Shown here: positions 29,948 through 41,467 of the stretch, piece by piece
Position numbering within the stretch: position 1 is the first letter of the stretch
How the letters are laid out: every line of letters begins with the position of its first letter
Origin: Geosiphon pyriformis
Taxonomy: Eukaryota > Glomeromycota > Glomeromycetes > Archaeosporales > Geosiphonaceae
NCBI GenBank assembly: GCA_016748015.1
Contig: JAAOMT010000088.1
Location: 1-64,000 of the forward strand
Direction: 5' to 3'
Length of the DNA stretch: 64,000 nt
The notes under the pieces: generated by a model
Databases searched by the model: none
Told to the model about the DNA's origin: nothing
What the model saw: only the letters and a program-made list of their open reading frames with translations
Made by a program: the position numbers and the translations under genes

Positions 29948-30672
29948 CCAGGAATTTTAAGATTCTCATATAAAAAATCACAGGATTCTAAAATTCCAGG
30001 ATTCCTCTCAAAGGAATTGTAGAATTCCAGAAATTTCAAAATTCCTGGTATAAAGAATCAAGAAATTGAAGAATCTTAATTATGTATATATAGCAGTAGC
30101 ATTAGAAGTAGAAAGGACAGATCTTTCAGTTTAGATTTTATCTAAGCAATCTTTCAATTCACAAATATTAATAAATAATTATTTGTTATCGTAATTTACT
30201 CTCCACTATCAACACTTTATGTTGATAGTAATTAATACTTAACCATACTGAAACAATAACTCTTGATCACAGCTATTAATAGAATATTAACATTTATTGT
30301 CTTGGCTTATTTCTTTCTTTTTCTTTTATCTTCTTTTTTTTTCTTTTATTCTGTTATTTTTATTGTTGACTAATTAATTAAAGATTAAAGTACTGAGTTA
30401 TTAATGTCAAGAATTGTCTGATAAAAAACCTTTGTGAGTGAATAGAACACATAAAAATATAGATTGCTTATTAGAAGATTGCTGGCCACTAAGCTGAGAA
30501 AAAAATTGACAAAATTGCAATTCTAAGAGACTATGAAAAACAACTATTAAATTTTTGTCCATTATACAAAGAACTCAACCAAAACCTTCAGATCATAACA
30601 ATCATATCAACTATTAGCACCAAGTTATGGGTTTGTTATTTGTTTTAACACCCCAAATAATCATCTGTAACA
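29948..30672 (+). repeat. Gyp-A 3' LTR, right part
   Basis: Resumes the 40-bp array (GAATTTTAAGATTCTC..., AAATTTCAAAATTCC) after the CCAG duplication and ends ATCATCTGTAACA at 30672. The reverse complement of 30600-30672 matches the start of the solo LTR at 60665, which fixes this end. It abuts LINE A sequence at 30673. Confidence 0.8.
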
Positions 30673-30714
30673 CTAGACAAGCAATTGGCACTTGTTTCTT
30701 TTTATATATATTAG

Positions 30715-31704
30715 CTAAACAAATCTGATCCTAAGAATTGACCACTTATTTATTATGACTATTCAAATTTTCACTTACTGAACACATACTAGAAACATAA
30801 TTAAATTGTTTGTACTAAGTACAACAAGCCAAAGAAAAACCAGTCTAGCACAAATTCACATTCTTAAAAACTAGAATAGAATTAATAATAGTTTTTTTGG
30901 ATGTTTTATCAGCAAAACAAACCATAGCACATTTGTTATACACATATAAACTTGGATTGTAACTAATAGAACAAGTTTTTCTACCATACAATTTTAGCAA
31001 ATCAGAAAAATTATGAGTAGTAATATTTATTAGCAAAATATACAACAAAACTTAATAAAAATTTCTAGATATTTATAATTGTTTATTATTAACAGCCAAT
31101 ACTATATGTACAGAATTTTTTTTTATGAAAACAACTATTTAAAAGCAATCAAACTAACAATATTAAAAGATTCAAACTCTACTAAAGTTTTTTGCCAAAG
31201 ACTAATCAGCTGTATTTTGATTAAAATTATTTTACCAAATTTAAAAAACACAAACTTTACAGCTAATTTGAGAAAATTGATCAGAATTTTTTTAACAACT
31301 ATTACTTGATTTATATGACTGTTTGGTTTTTTAATATTATTGTTTACCAAGATTTTTTTACTAACAGCCATTTTTTTTGCTTTGCTAAAACTTAATTCAG
31401 AAATAAAAATAGATTTAATAATGTCTAAAAACTTTGAAAAAGTCAACACTTCTCCAAAACTGTTAATATAATAAAAATTTTTTTTAATAAACAACAACTT
31501 ATTCCCAAAAGTCTTGTTAGATATTGCAGAAAGTTCAACATTCAGTACAAAAAATTTCCTTAAACTAAAACTCTTAATTTTTTTATTATGTAACTTAGCT
31601 AATAGCAATTTTTTTGAATCTATAAACTTAGGTGCTGAAAGTACTAACTTGATATTATTATCATTCAAATTTTTAAAAAAGAACACATTTGGTGATTGCC
31701 CCAA
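30715..31704 (-). pseudogene. LINE A ORF1 (nucleic-acid-binding, gag-like)
   Basis: The minus-strand stretch from 31704 (MGQSPNVFFFKNLNDNNIK) is open for 189 residues and aligns along its length with LINE C ORF1: NKLLFIKKNFYYINSFGEVL, KKILVNNNIKKPNSHI, VFFKFGKIILIKIQLISLWQ. The C-terminal part (YGRKTCSISYN, 31048-30845) is in a separate open piece; the zinc knuckle has decayed. The protein would bind LINE RNA. Confidence 0.75.
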
Positions 31705-32029
31705 GACATATGTTCTTATTTGTATTTTCTTTGGAATTTATTGTCTATTATGTTATCTATATTAAAAGTATTAAAATTAATGTAACTTATTTCTTTAGCA
31801 ATTGTGTTTTTTATGTTTTTTATGTTTAATACTTTACTAATACTGGTTTTTTCACTATCTATCTTATTATTTCAAAAATTTTTGTGTCTATCTACATTAG
31901 TTAGCAATATGTTAACAAATAAAAAGCCAGCCAACAATTTCACTATATTACTAGGCATTTCAGGTTTTTTGGCTTTTTATATAAAAAACTACAAAAGTAT
32001 ATACTCTTAACTTATACTTTTTTTTATTA

Positions 32030-32440
32030 TCAAATTGAGTTTCCAATTCAGCTAAACCAGAACCAAAATTACCAGCAAAAAAGTCTACAAATTCTATAGT
32101 AACAAATAGAGATATGATAAAAAAAATAACTGCAAAAACAAAAGGAAAAAAAGAGAAGAAAAAGTTATTACTTCAATAAATTTATGTTTTCATTATAATC
32201 AAAGATTAACAAAAAAAAAATATTTTTCATGCCAGATTGAGTCTTTAACTCAGTCAAACCAGAATTAAAATTTTTAACAAAAAAGTCTACTGGTTTTATA
32301 ACAATAAAAAAAAATGGTTTAAAAAAAATAACTGCAAAAACAGAAGAGAAAAGAGAAAAAAAATCTTATTTTTTCAATTATTTTATGCTTTTACTGTAAC
32401 TAAAAAATCAATAAAAAAAAGAGTTTTTTTTATATTTTTC
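32030..32440 (-). repeat. LINE A 5' UTR, two tandem monomers of about 202 bp
   Basis: The block with AAAAAAGTCTAC (32079-32088) recurs at 32281-32290, offset 202 bp, together with flanking ATAACTGCAAAAACA, GAGAAAAAAAG and the T-rich end. LINE B and LINE C have a single copy. Each unit contains the start of the 5' region, so this is a duplicated leader comparable to the promoter monomers of some animal L1 elements. Confidence 0.7.
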
Positions 32441-33011
32441 ATATATTAGTTTTTACAATATTATAAAAATAACTAAAACAATAATCATTCTTAAAATTAG
32501 TCACAATTATTGTTGTTAAATTAATCATAATAGCAAAAACCCCAAATTTACAATTATTATCATAAATAAAACCAATTTAAAATTAATTATTGCTATTAGT
32601 TAAATAACTAATAATCAAAAAATTAATATTAAAACTCTAATTACAAAGTTTAAACTTCAAATTATAAATTAAAAACTTTATAAAAACATTATTAATTATT
32701 TCAATATTATATACTTATATCTTAACAACAATTAATTTACTTATTTTATTTTCAATTACAATTACAAATTATTTATTTACAATTATAAAAACTAGTACTA
32801 TAAGCACAATTACAACTATAACAATTATTTTTAATTTAAATCCAAAATTTAAGACTTAAAACTAGTTAGTAAAATTAATAATAACAATAATTACTTATCA
32901 ACTAATTTTTAATACTGCTAATTTATAAGTAAAAAATTATGCCAGAAATTTAAAAAACTTATAGTTTTAATTTCTGAATTTTTAAAACTATTTAAGTTTT
33001 TTTATTACAAC
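32441..33011. other. AT-rich intergenic sequence, no gene seen
   Basis: About 570 bp of low-complexity AT sequence with many short (AATTA)-like runs. No open frame, terminal repeat or similarity to the neighbouring elements could be recognised. It is probably an unrecognisable transposon relic. Confidence 0.6.
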
Positions 33012-34201
33012 TACAAAGAGTGTTGAAAAGTTTTTAAACAAACTTTGAAGTAATATTTCACATGCTTGAATAATTAAAAAAATACAAGTTTATTACTAAA
33101 TTAAGTTAGTTAATTATTTAATTATGCATTTTTTATTTTTTAAATACACATATATAATGTTTTTTCATAATGTACATAATCAATTTTATTTATACTCATT
33201 TTTTTATAAAAATAAAATATAACATGCATATAAAATTTTTTTATTGTTTTTATTAAAACAAAATAGGAGCAAAAAAAAATTATCATTTATGTATTGCAAA
33301 TATATGAACTCTTTAAAAACAAAAAACAAAACAAACTATTTTTCTTAGAACTTTTCAGTATGCTTTTAAATCAGTTAGATTATAAAATTGCTATACAAAA
33401 AAAAAACCTTTAATTTTATTAGCAAACATAGCAGTATGTCTTACTTAATATATTAAACATCAAAATTGAACAAATCAAAAATGAATAAAAGTATTATAGA
33501 GTGATGAATCAACTTTTTCTCAATTTCAACACAATTGGTTTAGTAAAATATGACATAAACTATTTAAAGAATAACAATTGTTTTGTGTATTAGCAACAAT
33601 CAAATATAGTTCAAGTCAAATGTATTGGACTTGTTTTTTATGACAAAACATTAGACTAATTGTGTCATTATATCAAATAGTAAATGGTATTAAACATATT
33701 AAAATTTTTAATCATTATGTCTTACTAACTTTACAATACATATTTCTTAAAAATAATAAATAGTTTTAAGAAGATAATGCTACCTTTTATTAATTAAAAA
33801 CTGCCAAAAAATTTTCTAGCAAAAACAAGTTATGTATTTTTTCTTGGTCTTTTCAAAGTCCAGATCTTAATCCAATTGAAAATTTATGAGCTATAGTAAA
33901 ATGTAATATTCATAAAAAAAAAACCCACTAACTACTCTTAAAAAACTTGATAAATATATTAAAGAAACTTAAAAAGCAATTTTTAAATCAATGATTATAA
34001 AATTAGTTAATAGTATGCCTCAATGTATTCAAGCAGTAATTATAGCACAAAAAGAACCAACAAAATATTAAAAACTTAATAGAAAATTTAAAAAATTACT
34101 ATAAAATTATAAATATATTGTTTATTTTGTTTTATTTTATAAAAAAATAAATATTATTGTTAAATAAAATTTTGTTTGAAAACTTTTGAACATCTTTTGT
34201 A
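33012..34201 (+). mobile_element. Tc1/mariner DNA transposon, dead copy with inverted repeats
   Basis: Terminal inverted repeats: left TACAAAGAGTGTTGAAAAG (from 33012) and the reverse complement of the right end TACAAAAGATGTTCAAAAG (to 34201), both bounded by TA. Between them is a decayed transposase (see 33300-34080). The length of 1.19 kb fits the superfamily. Confidence 0.82.
33300..34080 (+). pseudogene. Tc1/mariner transposase (DD34E), stops throughout
   Basis: The segment 33769-33900 reads EDNATFY-stop-LKTAKKF, then SWSFQSPDLNPIENL. The Asp of EDN and the Glu of PIEN are separated by exactly 34 codons, the DD34E spacing of Tc1-like transposases, and SPDLNPIENL is the family signature. 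The stop in the middle replaces what is usually His/Thr. Upstream (MYWTCFL, HIKIFNHYVL) the fold is only faintly readable. It would cut and paste the element at TA sites. Confidence 0.8.
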
Positions 34202-34259
34202 AAATTTAATAATTTAATCACAATAATAATAATAACAACAGGAAAAAAAACTCTTTATC

Positions 34260-35547
34260 TTCTTAATTTTATGATCACAATCAGAGCAAAGAGTAAAAAA
34301 GCTATATCTGTTATCTCTCCTAAGATATCTAATAAAATGTTAACCAAAAAAGTTTTTTCTATTGTAAAAACTACTAAACAGAATATTTTAAAAACTTTTT
34401 CTTTAAATATTAATAGTAAAAGATTGTCTTTAGTGGCCACTAAAACATTTTTTTCATTTTTGATTGGTTTTTTACTAATTAAGATTCTTTTAAAGAAATA
34501 CACTTGAATTAGTCCTAGTATTGTCTCTATCTTTTCTAAGACCCAAAAATTTTTAATAACAAACCAGTTAACAAGCTGGTATTCTCTTTTATAGTTTTTA
34601 TACTTGGTGCTGCTAGCATTTTTTCTTCAAAAAAAATGGTTAAAAAGACCAAAGATTTAAAAAAGTGAGAGCAGTTGTTTACCTTTGCTATTATTATACT
34701 AAATCTTTTTGTAGTTTTTAATAAGATCTTAAATAAGATCTCTATTGTATTATTTGACATATTAATTAAGATAGACTAAAATTAACTATTGGCTGTATTG
34801 CCAAATATGATGTTTTTTAACAGATTTTTACCAGTTATAAAAGCAAAACAATCATCTTCTGTAAAATTATTTGTTCTTGAGAACTGGTTTAATCAAATAA
34901 AAACTGAATTATTTTTTTTGTTGGTTTTTAGTGCTGCTACTAGTGGTGCTTAAAAAACTGTTATTAATTATTAAAGATTTATTGGGTAAGTACTATTTTT
35001 AAAATCAAATTGGCTTATTTTAAGACTGTTTTTTAGTCTGTATATGGTTTTTTGGATGTAAAATTAGTATTAAAAATCAATATAAAGCTCTTTTATATGA
35101 AGTTTGCTTCTTAAAAATCTTAAAAAGCTGCTTTTCTAGTTGAGCTTATAAGCTTTGTTTGTTTGGTTATTCTTAAAATTGCCAAGTCTTTAGTAGTTTT
35201 TAAAACTGGTTTTTTTTTGCTGTTATTATATTGTATAATGTGTTTTTGAATATGTCTGTTGCTAATATTAAGACAGTTTTTGATGTATTTGATAAAGTTG
35301 CTTGTGTAGTGCTAAAGTCTGCTGGTGTTTGACAATATGTGATTGTTTATTTTGATAAATTGGACTTTGCTGTGTCTGCTTTGAATTATTGGTTGGTTTT
35401 AATGGATAAAAATAGTATTAAAATCCTTCTCTTAATGAATTAAAATAAGACTATTCTGTTTTATAATAGATTTAAAACCAAGTTGGTTAACTTTTTCTTT
35501 GGCTGTATTGTTTTTGAAATCAGTAATATGATTTCTTAGATAAATAA
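34260..35547 (+). pseudogene. LINE-2 ORF1, N-terminal and middle part
   Basis: A Ser/Lys-rich N-terminal segment (TIRAKSKKAISVISPKISNK) is open to 34507; after many stops the part at 35240-35545 reads IKTVFDVFDKVACVVLKSAGV, YFDKLDFAVSALNYWLVLM and FKTKLVNFFFGCIVFEISNM. This resembles RRM-like/DUF4283-type ORF1 domains of glomeromycete LINEs as I know them (W-x-V-L-V-x-K-D-S-I-x-I-L-P). Interrupted by the solo LTR at 35548. Confidence 0.6.
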
Positions 35548-36518
35548 TGTTATCAAAGGTTTTTGGTCTTTTTTTTTGAATGTTGTTAATGTTAATTTGC
35601 TGTGAATTCACGTTCTCAGAAAGTAATTGGACCTTCAGCAACTGAATTTATTTTCAAATTATTTTCTATAATTTGAACTGCTGGACTTATAAGTGGAATG
35701 GCCAATTCCTTGCCAGTTACTTTTATGTAGTTACATTGTAGTAAATGTCAACTTTTTTCCAGAAATTGCTTGTCTAAAAACTTACTAAAATGTGTAGTTA
35801 CTTTGCTGTAAAAGTCAACTCTTTTACAGAAATCTTGTCTGTAGGCTACCCTAATGGTTATAATAAAAAAATAAAAGAAAAATAAAAGAAATGTAAAAGA
35901 AATAGAATTTTATCAAGGGAAACGTTTTCTATCCAGGCCTGAAGTCACTAACAGTTTATTGAAATTGGTAGTTAATTAATTTCAAAACATTAGTTGTGTT
36001 GAGAGAATTTCAAGTATAATAATTTTAAGAATTTGTTTTTCGAATATTTAATTTTTATTTGAATGTATAAAAGATGATTTGTTTCAATTAAGATATCTAA
36101 AGTAAGATACTATGATAAGATATTATGAGAAGATACATTTTCTTGAAGAGAGAAGCTTTTCTTTTATACAACTTGTTGTAATACTAGTTTTTGAACTTGT
36201 ACTTTTCACTTTGCTCCAATTTGGATGAACTAAAGATACATTTTGGCAAACTATAAGTTATTTCACTGAACTATTAATTATTTCGGCCAATTTTTATTAA
36301 TTTCGGCGAATTTTGACTATGTTAAATAGTTCAGAGTATTGTGTAATTTGATTATCTTAATTTCTATGATACAAATCAGATTATTGATTGAGTAATAATA
36401 TTTGATAATTTGATTAATAATAAGTGATATTCGAAATAATACTAATATATGCTAATTAATAATAGAAATTATGAGAGTAATTTCATGCTAATTAATAGCT
36501 AAAATTCTACTGGTAACA
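35548..36518 (-). repeat. Solo LTR of the Gyp-C family, reverse orientation
   Basis: 971 bp, TGTTATCAAAGG ... TACTGGTAACA, the reverse complement of the Gyp-C LTR over its whole length. Flanks ATAA (35544-35547) and ATAG (36519-36522) fit a 4-bp duplication with one G-to-A change. The LINE-2 reading resumes on the right (TCFISCFFDFG, FVLITFGS). Internal sequence was presumably lost by LTR-LTR recombination. Confidence 0.85.
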
Positions 36519-37306
36519 ATAGTTAGACATGTTTTATTTCTTGTTTTTTTGATTTTGGTTATTGTTTCTGGTTTGTTTTGATTACATTTGGATCTTAAAT
36601 TAATTTAGATGCTGCAATTTTCAAAATTAATACACTAAGAAAATATTATATCTGGTAAAAGACTTCTGAAAATTGGCACTGCTTTTAATATTAGAATTTG
36701 GATTATTTGGCTTTGAATTATAAGGTGTTTTTTTCTTTTTTTCCTAAAATTCCCAAGGCTTTTGTCTCTTATATTATTGACAACAAGTTTTATGCTAAAG
36801 TTACTGCTTTTGTGTCTTCTTTGGCCTCTTGTCTTTTGGTTGGTTTAATTTTTTCCACTAATATTGTAATTGTTAATTCTATAGTTTCTTCTCAATTAGT
36901 CTTTCTGAAATCTGAGTTGGCCAAGTTTTCTGCTCTGGTCAATTCTATTGTTAAGCCAGTTGGTTCTATAATTAATATATTTGAACAATTTGTTAATAAA
37001 AATTTGATTTTAAGTAGTATTCTTGGTTTTAAGATTAATAAAATTTTGGTATATATAAGTATTTTTAGCAAGACTATTGGTAAGTTAAAATAAAAAATGG
37101 CTGCTTTAAAAACTGAGTGTAATTATGAAAACATTAATATGTTTGGCTCTTATATAAGTTTGTCTGCTGTTGATAATAATATGTTTTCTAATTTAATGTT
37201 ATTTTGGGAACATAAATCTGTTGCTGTAATAACTAATGTCTTGAAAACAACTAAATGGCTGATTGAATTAATTAGTAATAGTATTATATTATTTGAAATT
37301 GTTTAA
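36519..37306 (+). pseudogene. LINE-2 ORF1, C-terminal part
   Basis: After the solo LTR the frame reads LDAAIFKINTLRKYYIW and then a 131-residue open piece (36698-37093: FFPKIPKAFVSYIIDNKFYAK, LKSELAKFSALVNSIVKPVGS) and a 69-residue piece (37097-37306: MAALKTECNYENINMFG). The heptad-like Leu/Val pattern of the middle suggests a coiled coil. These peptides match ORF1-type proteins I recall from glomeromycete genomes. It stops shortly before the LINE-like 3' end. Confidence 0.65.
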
Positions 37307-37344
37307 AAAATGTCTTCTTTAGGTAAGTTTTTTTTTTAAAATAT

Positions 37345-37490
37345 TAATATAATATAGTCTAAACTGGTTCGAGTAGCTGGTTATATGTAGAAAATACATA
37401 AACTACATTTAACACTAAAATACTTAGTTTGTTCTTAATTTTTAAATAATAGTTAGATTATATTTGTTAAACTAAATAAAAAAAATAACA
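37345..37490 (+). repeat. LINE-2 3' end, shared with LINE B/C
   Basis: GTCTAAACTGG...GAGTAGCTGG...ATGTAGAAAATACAT and the following AT-rich tail align with the LINE B 3' region (48060-48183) and the reverse complement of the LINE C 3' region (48200-48340). LINE reverse transcriptases recognise 3' ends, so sharing is functionally meaningful. Confidence 0.6.
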
Positions 37491-40410
37491 ACAATACTAT
37501 CTTATTTATAGTTATTACCAAAAACAACATTTTTATTATCTTTTTTTTTAAAATAAAAACAAAAATAAAATGTTTTTTTTCAATAAAAATGCTCTAAATT
37601 TTAACAAATTCATTAATACTATAAATATTAATACTAAAGTTAATAGCCAATTTATTAAACTTATTTTTAATAGTAGTTTAACAAATAATATTATTATTTA
37701 ACAATTTATAAACCAATTAAGTTATTAAGTTAATTATTATTATTATTATAAAGTCATTAAAATTTTAATTGGTAAAATTAATAAATTTATTTTTGAAATT
37801 AGTATTAATTAGCATTTTTATTATAAAAATTACATAATACTAAACACTTATTAGTAATAATTAATTGTTTAAAACAAATATAATACTTGATTAAAACACT
37901 TAAAAACTTTAATTAAGTTATTAAAAATGTTATATATATGTATTAGTCATGTATAAATATTTTAAAATTACCAAAGTATTATTTATTGATTTAAATAAAA
38001 AAAAACCAATAATAAAAACTTATTAAGTTTTATAAATTAATAACATTAAAACCAACTTGTTACTTGTATTAGATTTCAAAAAAAAATAAAAAAAAAAGAA
38101 AAATTTCAAATTAGTACTTTTATTTATATATTATTAAACCAAAAAAACAATTTAATAACAACTTTTTATTAATACAGTATATTAAAAAATTTATATTATT
38201 AATAATTAAAACTTATTTACATTAACTATAAAAAAAAACTTTTATTTATAAAAGTTTGTTGTAATAATAACAAAAAATATTTAACAACAATTAAGTTTTA
38301 TTGCTATTTATATGTTTTAAAACAATTTAATTATCTAAAATAACAAAAAAAATAAAACAAAATATCTTGTTTTGCTTATAAAAAAAACTTTGTTTGATAA
38401 AAAAATATTTTAAAATAAAAAAATATATAATAAGTTATATTAATATATAATTTTAATTAATAATTAAATTTTTAATAAATATTACTTATAATTATACTTT
38501 TTTATATTTAAAAAATATTTATATAACAAAAACAAAATTTAAAAAATAATAACTATTAAATATAATAGTATTATAATCAAAAAAATACATATCATTAAAA
38601 ATATATCTGTTAAAATTTTTATATAAAACTTATTTTTTATTATATTTAACAATTTAATAAAATTTAATAAATACTACTAATTACCAACACCAATAAAAAA
38701 AAGAACAAAAGCTTGTTAATTTAATATCTAATTTTGTAAATATTGTTTTATTTTTATTAATTTAAATGTAATTTTATTTATAATCTATTATTATATATTA
38801 TCAATTTTTTTATTTAAGATTAATAAGCCAATTAGTAAAATTAAAAAATTAAATCAGAATCTAATTCTAATTAAAATATTACTTTTAAATTTAATAAAAA
38901 TTCAAATATTGCTTTTAAGATTAAACAATATATTATACTTTTAGACTTATCAAAAAAACAGAAACTTAAATAGTTTAATAAAAATAATAAAAATATTTTG
39001 TTTAAAAAAACACATAAAACAAATATTAGATTTAATTTGAAATATTCTAAACAAATTTAATAATTTTAAAATCTTATTTTCTTATTAATATAAATTTAAA
39101 ATTAATATTAAAAGTTCTGACAATAATTATGATTCAATTAATATTTAGTTTTAGTTTAATAAGAAAAAAAATTATTGTAAAAAAAAATAATTAGCAAAAT
39201 ATGTAAAAAATATTGTTATTATACTATAAAATAGAACCAAAAAAAGATTACACAGACTATATTCTTGTTTTTAATTAAAATAACCAAATTAATTTTAATA
39301 AAAACAAAAAAAAAATTAGGAATAATAGCAAGAAAAATCTATAAATTTGGCTTAACATATTTATTAATATGACAGAAAAAACTACTAACCAAAAATTTTA
39401 TTTTTATCATTTATACTGTTTTTATTTTATTTTATTGAAAATATTTGTTAAAAATATCCAGAAAAATCAAAAACCAAAAATTTGTTAAAATAAAATTATT
39501 AATATTATTAATCTGTATATATTAGCCAAAAACCACAAAATTATCAGAATTTCAATTTATAATAATACAAAAAACTATATAAAAATTCTAGTTAATAATA
39601 TTATTAAATACTTTAATTTAAAAATTGAAAACCAATTATTAATCAATATTTCAAATTTTACTTAATTGTATATTATATGGATTTTATATTATAAATTTAG
39701 ACAAAAAAAAGAATGCTATTTGTTTTAATTAAAGCAATTAAAAAAAATAAACTTAAAAAACTTGAATTAATTACAAAGAATATAATTTAAGTATTACTTA
39801 AATAATATACTAATATCTTTATAAATAAAAATAAATTTAAAAAAACTAATATTATTTAACATAAAATCAAAACAAAAAATATTATGCCAATTAAATAAAA
39901 AACATATAAAATACTATTAGTTAGTTATAATATTATTAAAAAAAATTAATTGGATATTAAACAGTAAATTAGTTTAACTATATATAAATTTATAGTTATT
40001 ATTAATGGTTTTAATTCAAAAAAAATAACAAAATCTGATTTTATGTGAATTATTGCAAATTTAACAATATTATTTATAATAATAGCTATTTAATACTATT
40101 AATTCAAGAATTATTTAACTTATTTGAAAAAAAGAAATAGTTTTTATATTAAACTTGAACAGTAATTATTAATAAATAACTATAAATCCAAATAATAAAA
40201 AAACAGTATTTATTACATAAAAAAAAACTTTGAATATAAAGTAATATTATTTGGCTTAATAAATACATTAATTATATTTTAATAGTTGATAAAAATTATT
40301 TGCTTTAACATATTATAAAAATTAGTAATGTTTATTAATATATTTTCAAAAATTTTTGATAAAAATTTTTATTATTTATAATAAATATTTAAAAGACATT
40401 AACAAACTAA
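37491..40410 (+). mobile_element. Second Gyp-A copy, extremely AT-rich relic
   Basis: Collinear with Gyp-A from about 2780 to 9300: protease block at 37640-37800 (AATAGCCAATTTATTAAAC...), dUTPase entry at 38943 (matching 7793), the spacer at 39318 (AAATTAGGAATAATAGC matching 8197), RT at 39950-40390. The distance from protease to dUTPase (about 1.3 kb) shows that Nona-1 is absent. Almost all former C and G have become T and A, so no frame survives. Both ends are missing. Confidence 0.7.
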
Positions 40411-40429
40411 ATTAGAATTAAATATAAAT

Positions 40430-40545
40430 ATTTTATTTTATTATTTTATTTAATGAGTACACAATTACTATTAGCATATAGAAACAAATTAAGTGAATTT
40501 AACTAAATATGATTCATGTGCTTACTATATATAACTAGTAAATAT
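40430..40545 (-). repeat. LINE 3' end fragment
   Basis: TAATGAGTACACAATTACTATTAGC... ATATGATTCATGTGC matches the 3' region of LINE C (48207-48290) on the minus strand. It is a severely 5'-truncated insertion or remnant of about 115 bp. Confidence 0.65.
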
Positions 40546-41284
40546 TTTTTTGAAAAAACAAAGTTTATTAATTTATATTAATAAAAAAAAAATTCATGTT
40601 TTTTAAAATATTTTTAAGACCAAATTAATCAATTTTTTTTCTAGTTGTATAGTTTTTAAAATTAGTAAATTAATGTTTTATGTTTATAGTTATATTTGTT
40701 TTATTTTTTATTTTTTTAACTTTGTTTAATATTTATAATATGTAATTGTTATTTTGATTTTAAAAAAAACTTGAATACTATAATTAGTAATATTAATATT
40801 TTAAAAAATGTTGTATTTAATAAAAAATTTAAATAATTAATGTTATTTTAAATGTTAAAATTCAGATTATTTAATTGTAAATTATTAAATATTTTAATTT
40901 TTTTTAAATTTTTATTTAAGTTTGTTAATATTTTTAAAGTTTTTACTTTTTGATTTATTAATACTAAGTTTTATCTTAAAACTTTTATATTATTGGTTTT
41001 TTTGTTATTGTATTTTTGATTAATAATATTATTACTATTATTAATTTTATAATAAGTTTTTATTTGACTTTTTTAAAGTTTGAATTAATTGTATTGGTTT
41101 TATTAATCAAATTTATTATTAAATTTATTAATATTTTGGTTTTTTTAATTATAAATTAAATATAGATATAATTCTTAAATAAATAAATAAATAAATAAAA
41201 TATTAGTTTTTTTATAAGTTAAATATTTTTTTAAAATAAATTTTTTTAAATTTTATTTAATTTAATTTTAACTGGCTTAAATAA
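40546..41284. other. AT-rich sequence with (AAAT)n run, no gene seen
   Basis: About 740 bp, mostly T-rich on the plus strand, with an (AAAT) microsatellite around 41178-41200. No open frame or clear similarity. It may be decayed LINE or gypsy sequence. Confidence 0.6.
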
Positions 41285-41467
41285 TTATAAAATAATAAAA
41301 CTCTTTTTTTTATTGATCTTCTGGTTACAGTAAAAATATTGAGTAGTTGAAAAAATATATTTTTTTTCCCCTTTATCCTTTTTGTTTTTGCAGTTATTTT
41401 TTTTAATAAATCCTTATTTGTAACTATAAATCTAGTAAGCTTTTTAGCTGGTAGTTTTGATTTCATT

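Larger units (their letters stand above)
711..30672 (+). mobile_element. Gyp-A: Ty3/gypsy LTR retrotransposon with dUTPase, 5'-truncated and triply interrupted
   Basis: One plus-strand copy can be followed through segments 711-3986, 7416-10007, 17709-20110 and 29948-30672. Order: gag leader, gag with CCHC knuckle, protease, Cys-rich domain, dUTPase, RT, RNase H, integrase, 3' accessory ORF, 3' LTR. The segments join in frame once Nona-1 and Gyp-B are removed, which shows that they were one element. No 5' LTR or primer-binding site is present; the gag leader starts abruptly at about 711 against the HIT island. The domain order and the gag sequence resemble elements of arbuscular mycorrhizal fungi as I remember them. 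Many stops, mostly at former Gln or Trp codons, make it inactive. Confidence 0.85.
30673..32440 (-). mobile_element. LINE A: 5' UTR and ORF1 of a non-LTR retrotransposon, minus strand
   Basis: Homology to LINE C begins at the first base after the Gyp-A LTR (30673 corresponds to about 53549 in LINE C) and runs to the 5' end near 32440. So Gyp-A sits within LINE A; ORF2 would lie to the left of Gyp-A, outside the window or lost. The sequence is more decayed and AT-rich than LINE C. Confidence 0.8.
34202..37490 (+). mobile_element. LINE-2: ORF1-only non-LTR element, interrupted by a solo Gyp-C LTR
   Basis: Plus-strand ORF1-type coding sequence (34260-35547, 36519-37306) is followed directly by a 3' region (37345-37490) that resembles the 3' ends of LINE B and LINE C (GAGTAGCT...ATGTAGAAAATACATAA then an A-rich tail). 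No endonuclease, RT or RNase H is found between them. It may be a non-autonomous partner that uses LINE RT through the shared 3' end, or an internal deletion derivative. The 5' end is not defined; the left border is the Tc1 element. Confidence 0.6.

Noticed and set aside
31804-32010. Plus-strand hydrophobic 68-residue frame
   Set aside because: Antisense to the LINE A 5' region; T-rich composition artefact.
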